Shown piece by piece: positions 1-6,252 of a DNA stretch of 9,475 nucleotides. The stretch spans positions 1 to 9,475 of the forward strand of contig DATKXO010000115.1 of assembly GCA_035528995.1 (NCBI GenBank). The letters run 5' to 3'. Origin of the DNA: DATKXO01 sp035528995. Lineage in GTDB: Bacteria > Planctomycetota > Phycisphaerae > UBA1845. The notes below the pieces were generated by a model. That model was not told where the DNA came from and did no database searches. It was given only the letters and a program-made list of their open reading frames with translations. How positions within the stretch are numbered: position 1 is the stretch's first letter; each line of letters opens with the position of its first letter. The translations under genes were made by a program, and so were the position numbers.

Positions 1-599
1 AACCCGTGATGCAGGAGCACAATGCCCTCGACGTTCGGGTCGGCGTCGTACAGGTCGGCCACGGCCTTGGCCAGCTCGAACCCGGGCGTGACGTAGGGAA
101 GGACGGCGACGCGATCGCCCAGGGCCTCACGGACCAGGCGATCATCCGGCTGATTGGTCAGGGCCAGGACGGCGTCGGCGTGCGAGTGATCGACGTAGCG
201 AGGCGGCAGGAAGGCGTGCACCAGGGCCTCGATCGACGGCGTGGGCGACGACGCGTCGAACAGATGCGTCCGCAGCTCGTTGATCATGGCGTCGTCGTCG
301 AGGGCGTCGAGCCGTCGCAATCGCCGCAGGTAGCCCAAGTCGAGCGCCGGCAGGCCCGCTGGTTCGATCGAGGCCAGGTCCCGGCCGGAGGCCTTGACGC
401 AGACGGCCTCGACCTCATCGCCCAGGAGCGTGGGCCGCTTTGTCTTGACCGAGACGTTGCCGCCACCGTGCAGGACCAGGTCGGGTTCGTGACCGATCAG
501 GCGAGCGGTGTACAGGCGCAGGGCGACCTGCCGGCCGAATTTCGTGCCCCAGTGCCGCACGGCTTCCTCGGCCGCCTTGTCGTCCCAATGGTTCTTCAT
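1..599 (-). CDS. Class II aldolase/adducin-domain protein, probably the N-terminus of a bifunctional aldolase/short-chain dehydrogenase (partial)
   Basis: The minus-strand frame opens with ATG at 599 and stays open for about 199 codons to the window edge, so the C-terminus is missing. Visible motifs fit the class II aldolase fold: HGGGNVSVK at residues 44-52 (glycine-rich phosphate-binding region), KASGRDL at 69-75, and HSHAD at 138-142, whose two histidines match the metal-binding pair of this superfamily. The wording FGRQVALRLYTARLIG before the glycine loop resembles the long enzymes in which a sugar-phosphate aldolase is fused to a short-chain dehydrogenase (RhaD-type bifunctional proteins). 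The fusion is inferred, because the dehydrogenase part would lie outside. The start overlaps the stop of the YciI gene (ATGA), which implies translational coupling. Substrate cannot be told; a free-standing aldolase or epimerase is the alternative. Confidence 0.8.
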   Translation of the reverse strand, partial: MKNHWDDKAAEEAVRHWGTKFGRQVALRLYTARLIGHEPDLVLHGGGNVSVKTKRPTLLGDEVEAVCVKASGRDLASIEPAGLPALDLGYLRRLRRLDALDDDAMINELRTHLFDASSPTPSIEALVHAFLPPRYVDHSHADAVLALTNQPDDRLVREALGDRVAVLPYVTPGFELAKAVADLYDADPNVEGIVLLHHG

Positions 600-892
600 G
601 GCTTCTTCGGAAAGACGTGCTTGAACGGAGCCACCGTCAACGACTCGAACACACCGCCGGCCACATACGGATCGCGCTCGACGATTTCGCGGGCGTCTTT
701 CAGGTCGGCCGCTTCGAAGACGATGACCGCGCCGGTCGAAGCCTCGTTGGACTCATCGCGGATCGGGCCGGCCAGCGTGACGCGCCCGGCCTCGTCCATG
801 GCGGTCCAGTAGGCGACGTGCTGGTCGCGGTGCTGGCCTCGCCGGTGCGGACCGTCCGGCCCGTCATGGCCGATCATGACAAAGAGGGGCAT
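596..892 (-). CDS. YciI-family protein (YCII-related domain)
   Basis: This 98-residue protein has the usual single-domain YciI length. It begins with the strand MPLFVMIGHDGPDG and continues with RGQHRDQHVAYW (residues 18-29), where H25 fits the family's conserved histidine. AGPIRDE follows at 41-47, then GAVIVFEAADLKDAREIVERD and the ERDPYVAGGVF segment, where D74-P75 is the conserved Asp-Pro. YciI proteins are ferredoxin-like dimers with a His-Asp pair in a pocket; their reaction is mostly unknown, and some relatives act as small dehalogenase-like or lactone-forming enzymes. The start is supported by GGAG five bases upstream of ATG. The stop overlaps the start of the aldolase gene by four bases, so the two are probably co-translated and may act on related substrates; that link is inference. 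Confidence 0.85.
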   Translation of the reverse strand: MPLFVMIGHDGPDGPHRRGQHRDQHVAYWTAMDEAGRVTLAGPIRDESNEASTGAVIVFEAADLKDAREIVERDPYVAGGVFESLTVAPFKHVFPKKP

Positions 893-1028
893 GGGTTCTC
901 CATTCCAGTCTACGCATTCACCCGTTGCGGCCCATTGACAAGCTGACCACTGCTCAAACGCATCGGCTTTCGGCGTTCAGTCTGCAAGACTCCTGTGCGC
1001 CGGCGAGGGAATGGACCAGCCGATGATC

Positions 1029-1787
1029 TCAGCCGAACAGTGGTAGGAGGTGTTCTTCGACCTCGGCCAAGTACTCCGAAAGGCCGTTCTGTATCCCTCG
1101 TTCCCGCAGTATATCCAGCGGCGTCTCGCCGAGATCACCCACGGAATCGCCGGCGTCGTCGCCACACAGAGCCCTGAGCACCCTCTTGGCGCTGCGTTTT
1201 GCCGAGGCCTCGCTGGCAGTCAACTCTTGCGACGCAGTGCATGGGTCGAAGCCCAGTTCGCTGCGCATTTCGGCGAGGCGTCCCTTGTCCTCCTCGGTCC
1301 TCGGCTGGAACGCAGCAAGGAGCCAACATTCTCGTTTCGTGTGTGCGACCCCTATTACGACAGCGAACGACCAATGCCCACATTCCCGGGCCTGTTTCAG
1401 CCCTCGTATTCTGTCGAGGTGGTTGTCGGAATCACGAATCAGCAAGACACCCGCAACCCCCTGGCTATCCGATTCGATGACCAGCATCGCTCGTCGTGCC
1501 GCCCTGGCGTCGAGAGCACCCGGCTCACCGGCAAATCGGCCATGCTCGCGGATGCTCCGCTCCCGGGCCTCACGCCTGACGGAACTCCACCGAATGAAAC
1601 TCGTGTCCGGGTGCAGGCCGCACCATTGGCGAACCGAGTCCAGAATCTCGGGCTCCATCCAGCTTGACTGCTCGCACAATACGCGGTCGGCGAGCGTACA
1701 CGCCGTTTGCTGATCCGCCCGCGCCTCGCAGACGACGACAACCCGCCGACGCTCCTGCTGACCGGCCTGGCGACTACTAGGAGTCAC
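1029..1787 (-). CDS. TOPRIM/DUF4276-like partner protein of the upstream AAA ATPase
   Basis: This is a 252-residue protein of unknown function. The first 15 residues are polar. They are followed by a hydrophobic strand and acidic turn, VVVVCEARAD (16-25, with E21), then VLLIRDSDN (114-122, with D119 and D121), and KRECWLLAAF (151-160, with E153 and W155). An early Glu, a D-x-D after a hydrophobic strand and a later E-x-W are the layout of TOPRIM-like DUF4276 proteins, which usually sit beside AAA ATPases. The usual Gly after the first Glu is Ala here. The C-terminal third (LGFDP at 178-182, then a KRSAKRVL helix) looks like a helical domain. The start is GTG at 1787, overlapping the ATPase stop by 11 bases, so expression is coupled. 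A nuclease or effector role is inferred from the family layout only; no catalytic activity can be read from the sequence. Confidence 0.75.
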   Translation of the reverse strand: MTPSSRQAGQQERRRVVVVCEARADQQTACTLADRVLCEQSSWMEPEILDSVRQWCGLHPDTSFIRWSSVRREARERSIREHGRFAGEPGALDARAARRAMLVIESDSQGVAGVLLIRDSDNHLDRIRGLKQARECGHWSFAVVIGVAHTKRECWLLAAFQPRTEEDKGRLAEMRSELGFDPCTASQELTASEASAKRSAKRVLRALCGDDAGDSVGDLGETPLDILRERGIQNGLSEYLAEVEEHLLPLFG

Positions 1788-2931
1788 GAACCCAGTCCTC
1801 GCCTACCGTGCTCCAGAACTCCCCCGGGCTCATCTCATCTTTCCAGCGGTCGAATTCCGGGTGCTGGTTCAGTGCGCCCACCGCGACCGAGCCGTCGTCG
1901 CGCAGGGCGGTGATGACCACCTCGCCGGCGTGGAAATGATCCACCAGGTACGGCGAGTGTGTGGTTCCCACGATCTGAAGATCGGGAAACTGCCGTTGAA
2001 TCTCGCGGATTTGACGAACGAGCTCCGCCAGGGCCTTGGGGTGCAGACCGCGCTCGAACTCGTCGATGAGGACGAGACGTGGACGCGCGGGCCCGGTCAG
2101 GATCGTCAATAGCCCTAGCGTGAGCAGCGTTCCTTCGCTCGCTTGCGCTGCACCTAGCCCGCTGCCCGTCAGGAAATCCAGGACGATCCGATACCCGACG
2201 GACCGCGTCCTTACGCGTCGGAATAATGGCTCGCCGTCCTGTTTGACCGCCTCCCACTGATCATCCTCGATCTTGGTTTTCTCCAGTCGTAGCCCCTGCA
2301 TCGGAGGTACGACCGCCCGGATGCGCTCGAGGAGCTGCTGGTAATCCTGGGGAACGGCAATGGCCATGTCCGCCAGTGCGGCTGAGAGGTTCGAGCCATC
2401 GAACTCGACGCGCGGGGTGATGGCCTCACTGTAAGAGGGCTCTGCCAGCTTGGTAGGATCGAGGTGCAGCAGGACCGTCGACTTGACCGCTTCTAGCAGG
2501 GGATGATCGTTGAACGTCCCACCATGCTGTCTACTACCGCTACCCCAGCTCCCTGCTTGGAACTTGATGGTCTTGTGCTTCCACTTCCCTTGCTCCCACT
2601 TCCCTACAACTGTGTATTCCCAGTCGATGCGACCGTCATCGGCCGGGCCCCGGAGCGAAAGTCCCAGCGATCCTTGGGTACCGTTCCATTGGCCTTCTAT
2701 GCGGAGCGTCATTGCGGCACTTGCTCCGGACGTGCGAAGAGTTCCGGGATCACAATCCCCGCGGGTCACCAGCTCATGAACCGGCGTGCCGAGCTGGGCC
2801 AGCAGGTGCAGGCCCTGCAGGATGCTCGTCTTGCCGGACGCGTTTGGGCCGACGATCAGCGTCAGGTTGGACAATGGGACTGTCGCAGCCCGCAGGGCTT
2901 TGAAGTTCTCGAAATACGCGGTTTCGATCAC
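1777..2931 (-). CDS. OLD/AAA15-AAA21-like P-loop ATPase
   Basis: This 384-residue ABC/SMC-type ATPase begins with the typical N-terminus of OLD-family and AAA15/AAA21 proteins: IETAYFENFKAL, then LTLIVGPNASGKTS, with Walker A at residues 28-35 and K34. The middle (about 70-260) is a variable lid region. The C-terminal half carries a signature-like segment ASEGTLLTLGLL (264-275), Walker B RLVLIDEFERGLHP (285-298, D290 and catalytic E291), and the switch histidine in VGTTHSPYLVD (H325). No TOPRIM domain follows, unlike full OLD nucleases; a TOPRIM-like protein is encoded by the next gene instead, overlapping by 11 bases. The start is GTG with only a weak ribosome binding site; no earlier ATG is available before the promoter-like region. 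Such ATPases commonly sense or remodel nucleic acid in defence systems, which is the inferred role here. Confidence 0.9.
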   Translation of the reverse strand: MIETAYFENFKALRAATVPLSNLTLIVGPNASGKTSILQGLHLLAQLGTPVHELVTRGDCDPGTLRTSGASAAMTLRIEGQWNGTQGSLGLSLRGPADDGRIDWEYTVVGKWEQGKWKHKTIKFQAGSWGSGSRQHGGTFNDHPLLEAVKSTVLLHLDPTKLAEPSYSEAITPRVEFDGSNLSAALADMAIAVPQDYQQLLERIRAVVPPMQGLRLEKTKIEDDQWEAVKQDGEPLFRRVRTRSVGYRIVLDFLTGSGLGAAQASEGTLLTLGLLTILTGPARPRLVLIDEFERGLHPKALAELVRQIREIQRQFPDLQIVGTTHSPYLVDHFHAGEVVITALRDDGSVAVGALNQHPEFDRWKDEMSPGEFWSTVGEDWVRDS

Positions 2932-2962
2932 GAGAATGCTCGCTCAAGCCTCTGGTCGTTTT

Positions 2963-3015
2963 GCATTATAACGCCCAACGGCGGTGGAATGACAGGCCGG
3001 AATATACGCCCAACG
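2963..3015 (-). promoter_or_regulatory. Tandem promoter-like repeats upstream of the ATPase cassette
   Basis: On the minus strand a perfect -10 hexamer TATAAT lies at 2970-2965, about 34 bases before the GTG start, leaving a leader of about 27 bases. It is immediately preceded by CGTTGGGCGT (2980-2971). The same ten bases recur 35 bases upstream (3015-3006), again followed by an AT-rich hexamer (TATATT). No convincing -35 hexamer sits 16-18 bases before TATAAT. The repeated decamer may therefore be an activator or repressor site, or the element may be a duplicated promoter module. The region lies wholly in the gap between the LsrF-like gene and the ATPase. Confidence 0.5.
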
Positions 3016-3029
3016 CCGCGGCAGAGGCG

Positions 3030-3812
3030 CTACCCGATCGTGCTCTGCAGCAGGTCCCAGGCTTCGGCATCGGTCTTGCCTTCGTGAACGATGCTGCGGA
3101 CGGCCTGGATCATGGGCACGGGCCACTTGGACTGGAAGATGTTGCGGCCCATGTCCACACCGACGGCGCCGGCCGACACGGCGCTGTGGGCCAGCTTCAG
3201 TGCTTCGCGCTCCTCGATCTTCTTGCCGCCGGCGATGACCACCGGGACCGGGCAGCCGTCCACCACCTTCTCGAACCCGTCGCAGAAGTAGGTCTTGACG
3301 ATGTGGGCGCCGAGCTCGGCCGCGATCCGGGTGGCCAGGCCCAGGTAGCGGGCGTCGCGGGCCATCTCCTTACCGACGGCCGTGACGGCCAGAACCGGCA
3401 TGCCGTACCTTTGTCCCTTGTCGCAGAGCTTCGCCAGATTGGTGAGCGTCCGCTTCTCGTTGGGGCTGCCGACGAAGATCGACAGGGCCATGGCCGAGGC
3501 GTTCAGGCGGATGGCGTCCTCGATGGAGACGGTGAGGTCCTCGTTGGACAGGTCTTCCTTGAGGACGCTGGTGCCGCCGGAGACTCTCAGGACGATGGGG
3601 ACGCGCACGCCGGCGTCGATGCAGTTGCGCAACACGCCGCGGGTGAGCATCAGGGCGTCGGCGTGCTCGAGCAGCGGGGCGACGACCTCGCCGGGGCGTT
3701 CCAGGCCGGTCGTGGGCCCCTGAAAGTAGCCGTGATCCACCGCCAGCATGACACAATGGTTGGTCCGCGGCTTGATGATGCCCGCCAGGCGATTCTGCAT
3801 TCCCCAGTCCAT
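3030..3812 (-). CDS. lsrF: LsrF-type class I aldolase (DeoC/LacD/FbaB superfamily)
   Basis: The protein is very close in wording to E. coli LsrF, the thiolase that ends autoinducer-2 phosphate breakdown: MDWGMQNRL at the N-terminus, VMLAVDHGYFQGPTTGLE (21-38), ADALMLTRGVLR, LATRIAAELGAHIVKTYF with the Schiff-base lysine at K173, CPVPVVIAGGKK, and GAVGVDMGRNIFQS (phosphate-binding glycines). The rest of the lsr system is absent, so the in vivo substrate may differ; archaeal-type fructose-bisphosphate aldolases are relatives. I chose ATG at 3812, which has GGAGAGG six bases upstream and matches the family's MDWG start, giving 260 residues. An in-frame ATG at 3860 behind GGGGG would add 16 residues. 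It is the first gene of the minus-strand series; the ATPase cassette downstream appears to have its own promoter. Confidence 0.88.
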   Translation of the reverse strand: MDWGMQNRLAGIIKPRTNHCVMLAVDHGYFQGPTTGLERPGEVVAPLLEHADALMLTRGVLRNCIDAGVRVPIVLRVSGGTSVLKEDLSNEDLTVSIEDAIRLNASAMALSIFVGSPNEKRTLTNLAKLCDKGQRYGMPVLAVTAVGKEMARDARYLGLATRIAAELGAHIVKTYFCDGFEKVVDGCPVPVVIAGGKKIEEREALKLAHSAVSAGAVGVDMGRNIFQSKWPVPMIQAVRSIVHEGKTDAEAWDLLQSTIG

Positions 3813-3834
3813 GATGCACCTCTCCATCCACTCG

Positions 3835-3851
3835 CCGCGGCGAAACCGCGG
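3835..3851 (-). promoter_or_regulatory. GC-rich hairpin between the two possible starts of the LsrF-like gene
   Basis: CCGCGG is repeated around a five-base spacer; because CCGCGG is its own reverse complement, the two copies can form a six-pair, all-GC stem. It ends about 22 bases before the preferred ATG at 3812, outside the Shine-Dalgarno sequence. If the upstream ATG at 3860 were used it would lie in coding sequence. It may be a leader structure or chance in GC-rich DNA. Confidence 0.3.
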
Positions 3852-3893
3852 TCCGCACATCGGCCCCCTTCAAAGCCAGTAGACGAGGAGAGG

Positions 3894-3923
3894 ATGCTAC
3901 TCTTGGCCGTGTGCCACGGTCAA
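3894..3923 (-). promoter_or_regulatory. Predicted promoter of the LsrF-like gene
   Basis: On the minus strand TTGACC (3923-3918) and TAGCAT (3899-3894) are separated by 18 bases, a fair match to a sigma-70 promoter. The predicted transcript would start near 3887, leaving a leader of about 75 bases to the ATG at 3812, or about 27 to the alternative ATG at 3860. Confidence 0.45.
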
Positions 3924-3990
3924 GCGTGGGCGGAGCGCGGCGGGCGGGCGGCTTCGTTCGGCATGGCGACGTCCGCGATCCACGATGGGA

Positions 3991-4503
3991 TCACGGCTCG
4001 ACGACTTCCCACGCACCGGCCGGCGTTCGGCGCAAGTACAGCCGCGGTCGGCGCTTCCGGGTCAGCTCGCTGGAACGATCGTCGATGCGCAGGATGACGC
4101 GCTGGTCCCAGTTGATGCGGAGCTGCGGGAGGTTGATGGAGAATTCGTCGACGTTCTCGGTCTCGATGACGATCTTGTTCTGCTCGCGCAGGAAGCCTCC
4201 GGTGGCCCAGGCCCCGGGGGCGTCGGGGTGGATGGCCTCGATGCGCAGCCAGCCGTCCTGCGGGTCGGAAATCGTCCGGACGCGGACCTCGACGCGCTGG
4301 TGCGGGTCCGGTGCGACCGTGGTGGCTGGCGGGGCCGCGGGCTCCGCAGGCGGGGCGACGACCGCGGGTTTGGACGTCGCGGGCTTGGAGGTGGCCACCG
4401 GCTCGCCGTCGGTGTCGGGCTTGGGGCAGCCGGCCAGCGGGAGCACCACGGCGACGGCAAGGACCACGGCCGCGACTCGGTGACGCTGCAGGATCCTGGT
4501 CAT
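3991..4503 (-). CDS. Small proline/alanine-rich lipoprotein of unknown function
   Basis: This 170-residue protein has an N-terminal signal: basic RILQRHR, a hydrophobic run AAVVLAVAVVLPLAG, and a lipobox LAGC with the acylated cysteine at C26. A linker rich in Pro, Ala, Thr and Ser follows (about 27-65, containing a repeated ATSKP), suited to spanning the envelope. The rest (about 68-170) alternates short strands such as VEVRVRTIS, KIVIETENV and RVILRIDDR and ends in RLYLRRTPAGAWEVVEP, suggesting a beta-sandwich. I do not recognise a named family. The start ATG at 4503 has GGGAG seven bases upstream. The same frame stays open far upstream, antisense to hslU, but that part is a composition artefact. 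It diverges from hslU across 129 bases. Confidence 0.8.
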   Translation of the reverse strand: MTRILQRHRVAAVVLAVAVVLPLAGCPKPDTDGEPVATSKPATSKPAVVAPPAEPAAPPATTVAPDPHQRVEVRVRTISDPQDGWLRIEAIHPDAPGAWATGGFLREQNKIVIETENVDEFSINLPQLRINWDQRVILRIDDRSSELTRKRRPRLYLRRTPAGAWEVVEP

Positions 4504-4560
4504 GCGGATTCTCCCGTCGCTCGGCGCCCGTCGCCCGCCGTTGCGGGCCGGTTGCGTCCC

Positions 4561-4598
4561 GTACACGATTCTTGTACCGTCAATCGTCGGCGCCGACG
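4561..4598. promoter_or_regulatory. Two dyad elements in the lipoprotein/hslU divergent promoter region
   Basis: The first element is GTACA (4561-4565) and TGTAC (4573-4577) around seven bases, a perfect inverted repeat. The second is a 14-base perfect palindrome, CGTCGGCGCCGACG (4585-4598). Both lie in the 129-base gap between two divergent genes, a typical place for operators. On the minus strand TTGACG directly abuts the first dyad, so a protein bound there could affect the lipoprotein promoter; no convincing -10 was found for either gene. The first is not the CIRCE heat-shock operator. Confidence 0.4.
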
Positions 4599-4632
4599 CA
4601 CGGAAGCGTCTCGCCGGGTTGACGATGGAGCC

Positions 4633-5997
4633 ATGGCCGAACTGACCCCAAAACAAATCGTCGAAGCCCTCGACCGCCACATCATCGGACAGGATGACGC
4701 CAAGCGGGCCGTAGCCGTCGCCATCCGCAACCGCTGGCGCCGACAGCAGTTGCCCGAACACATGCGGCAGGAGGTCGGACCCAAGAACATCATCATGATC
4801 GGCCCGACCGGCGTGGGCAAGACCGAGATCGCCCGGCGCCTGGCCGACCTGGTCAACGCCCCGATGGTCAAGGTGGAGGCCAGCAAGTACACCGAGGTGG
4901 GCTACCACGGTCGCGACGTCGAGAGCATGGTCCGGGACCTGGCCGACGTGGGCATCCACATGGTTCGGCAGGAGCAGACCGAGGTCGTCCGGACCGAGGC
5001 CGAACGCCGAACCGAAGAGGTGCTCCTCGACGCCCTCATGCCGCCCAGCGAGTACGACCGGCTGGACCACGACGCGGAGAGCGAGACGGCCCAGCGCCGC
5101 TATCGAAGCCGCGAGAAGCTGCGTGCCCAGCTCAAGGCCGGCGACCTGGAGGACTCGCTGATCGAACTGACCGTGGATGAGAGAGCATCGCCGGTCGGGA
5201 TGTTCGCCACGGTGGGCATGGACCAGTTGGGGCCGGAAATCCAGAACCTGATGGACCAGTTCATGCCGGCCCAGACCAAGCCACGGCGCATGCCGGTCCA
5301 CGAGGCCCGCAAGGTGATCTTCCAGCAGCAATGCGACAAGCTCATCGACCGTCAGAAGGTGGCCGAGTTGGCCGCCCAGCGCACGGAGAACAGCGGCATC
5401 ATTTTCGTCGACGAGATCGACAAGGTCTGCGGCGCTCCGGGGGGCTGGGGACCGGACGTCTCCCGGCAGGGCGTGCAGCGCGACCTGCTGCCCATCGTCG
5501 AGGGCTGCACGGTGAACACGCGAGCCGGCCCCATCCGTACCGACCACATCCTGTGCATCGCCGCCGGAGCGTTCCACCGGTGCAAGCCGTCCGACCTGAT
5601 GCCCGAGCTACAGGGCCGGTTTCCCATCCGCGTGGAATTGTCCGACCTGAGCGCGGAAGACTTCCGCCGGATTCTCACCGAGCCGGAGGGAGCTCTGATC
5701 AAACAGCAGGTGGCCCTGATGGCCACCGAAGGGCTGACCCTGGAGTTCAGCGAGGAGGCCATCACGGCCCTGGCCGAGACCTCCTACAAGGTCAACCAAA
5801 ACGCCCAGAACATCGGCGCCCGGCGGCTCCACTCGACGGTGGAGAAGCTGATGGAGACGCTTTCGTTCGAGGCTCCGGACCGCCGCGGGGACACGGTGAC
5901 CATCGACGAGGACTACGTACGGGAACGGCTGAAGGGCATTGCCGAGGACGAGACGCTGATCCGGTTCGGATTTCACAGCCTGCGGGAGGACTCCTGA
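4633..5997 (+). CDS. hslU: ATP-dependent protease ATPase subunit HslU (ClpY)
   Basis: HslU is the hexameric AAA+ unfoldase that normally feeds proteins into the HslV peptidase in the cytoplasm. The 454-residue product matches the family throughout: ELTPKQIVEALDRHIIGQ at the N-terminus, Walker A GPTGVGKT (57-64, K63), the pore loop at 90-93, an intermediate domain (about 105-240), Walker B IIFVDEIDK (D260, E261), GPDVSRQGVQRDLLPIVEG, the arginine-finger region LQGRFPIRVEL, and the sensor-2 motif IGARRLH. Three oddities stand out: the pore loop is GYHG instead of GYVG; the end aligns with the usual C-terminus as LIRFGF and then carries seven extra residues (HSLREDS); and hslV, usually just upstream, is absent. 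ATG at 4633 follows GGAG with an unusually short spacing, but the family N-terminus starts exactly here. Upstream codons in the same frame are antisense to the lipoprotein and not coding. Confidence 0.97.
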   Translation: MAELTPKQIVEALDRHIIGQDDAKRAVAVAIRNRWRRQQLPEHMRQEVGPKNIIMIGPTGVGKTEIARRLADLVNAPMVKVEASKYTEVGYHGRDVESMVRDLADVGIHMVRQEQTEVVRTEAERRTEEVLLDALMPPSEYDRLDHDAESETAQRRYRSREKLRAQLKAGDLEDSLIELTVDERASPVGMFATVGMDQLGPEIQNLMDQFMPAQTKPRRMPVHEARKVIFQQQCDKLIDRQKVAELAAQRTENSGIIFVDEIDKVCGAPGGWGPDVSRQGVQRDLLPIVEGCTVNTRAGPIRTDHILCIAAGAFHRCKPSDLMPELQGRFPIRVELSDLSAEDFRRILTEPEGALIKQQVALMATEGLTLEFSEEAITALAETSYKVNQNAQNIGARRLHSTVEKLMETLSFEAPDRRGDTVTIDEDYVRERLKGIAEDETLIRFGFHSLREDS

Positions 5998-6233
5998 CGC
6001 GGCATGAACGTGCGGCGGGCCGGGGTGATAATCCGTAACTATCTACCCAAAAACGACTTACGAATGCCCAGGGGTCTGCGGCCGACCCGGACGCGACGTA
6101 CCCGCTCGCTGCTGCCGGAATCGGACTCACAAATGGAGAAAGGCCGCCCTGGCGTCGATGCTCTATCCGTCGTAGAATTCACGGCCCGTAGGCCAATGGT
6201 GCGCCGGCCCGGAACGGGAAGGGTGTAGTCGAA

Positions 6234-6252
6234 GCCGACCGCTAGCGTCGGC
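6234..6252 (+). promoter_or_regulatory. Hairpin in the rpsU leader
   Basis: GCCGAC and GTCGGC flank a seven-base loop, giving a six-pair stem that ends 30 bases before the rpsU GTG start. It could be a leader structure for ribosomal-protein control, an operator dyad, or chance. The remainder of the 285-base gap (5998-6282) holds no gene I can support: the short open frames on both strands lack family resemblance and a good ribosome binding site. No clear promoter for rpsU was found; a TAGAAT at 6173-6178 lacks a good -35 partner. Confidence 0.35.

Noticed and set aside
6..812. Long plus-strand open frame of 268 codons
   Set aside because: It is antisense to the class II aldolase and YciI genes, whose translations show clear family motifs; its own product has low-complexity G/Q/V/D-rich wording typical of a high-GC shadow frame.
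893..1028. Gap between the TOPRIM-like gene and yciI examined for a promoter, RNA gene or repeat
   Set aside because: A TTGTCA on the minus strand has no -10 partner at a proper distance, and no stem-loop or repeat stands out.
1050..1667. Plus-strand open frame of 205 codons opposite the TOPRIM-like gene
   Set aside because: No family resemblance is seen. The minus-strand gene has ordered motifs, overlaps the ATPase gene and explains the region.
3977..3992. Small hairpin GATCC-N6-GGATC over the lipoprotein stop codon, as a terminator
   Set aside because: It has only five pairs, no T-run, and overlaps the stop codon; too weak to call.
2961..4097. Plus-strand open frame of 378 codons
   Set aside because: It is antisense to the LsrF-like gene, whose product aligns throughout with the family; this frame reads as repetitive V/G/D/A-rich sequence.
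3985..4632. N-terminal extension of HslU in the same frame
   Set aside because: The extension is antisense to the lipoprotein gene; HslU family proteins start exactly at the ATG at 4633.
4504..5577. Minus-strand extension of the lipoprotein frame to about 528 codons
   Set aside because: The part upstream of 4503 is antisense to hslU. The signal peptide, lipobox and ribosome binding site place the true start at 4503.
6004..6228. 74-codon plus-strand open frame between hslU and rpsU
   Set aside because: It has no ribosome binding site, Arg/Pro-rich wording with no recognisable pattern, and a minus-strand open frame over part of the same place; probably untranslated leader DNA.
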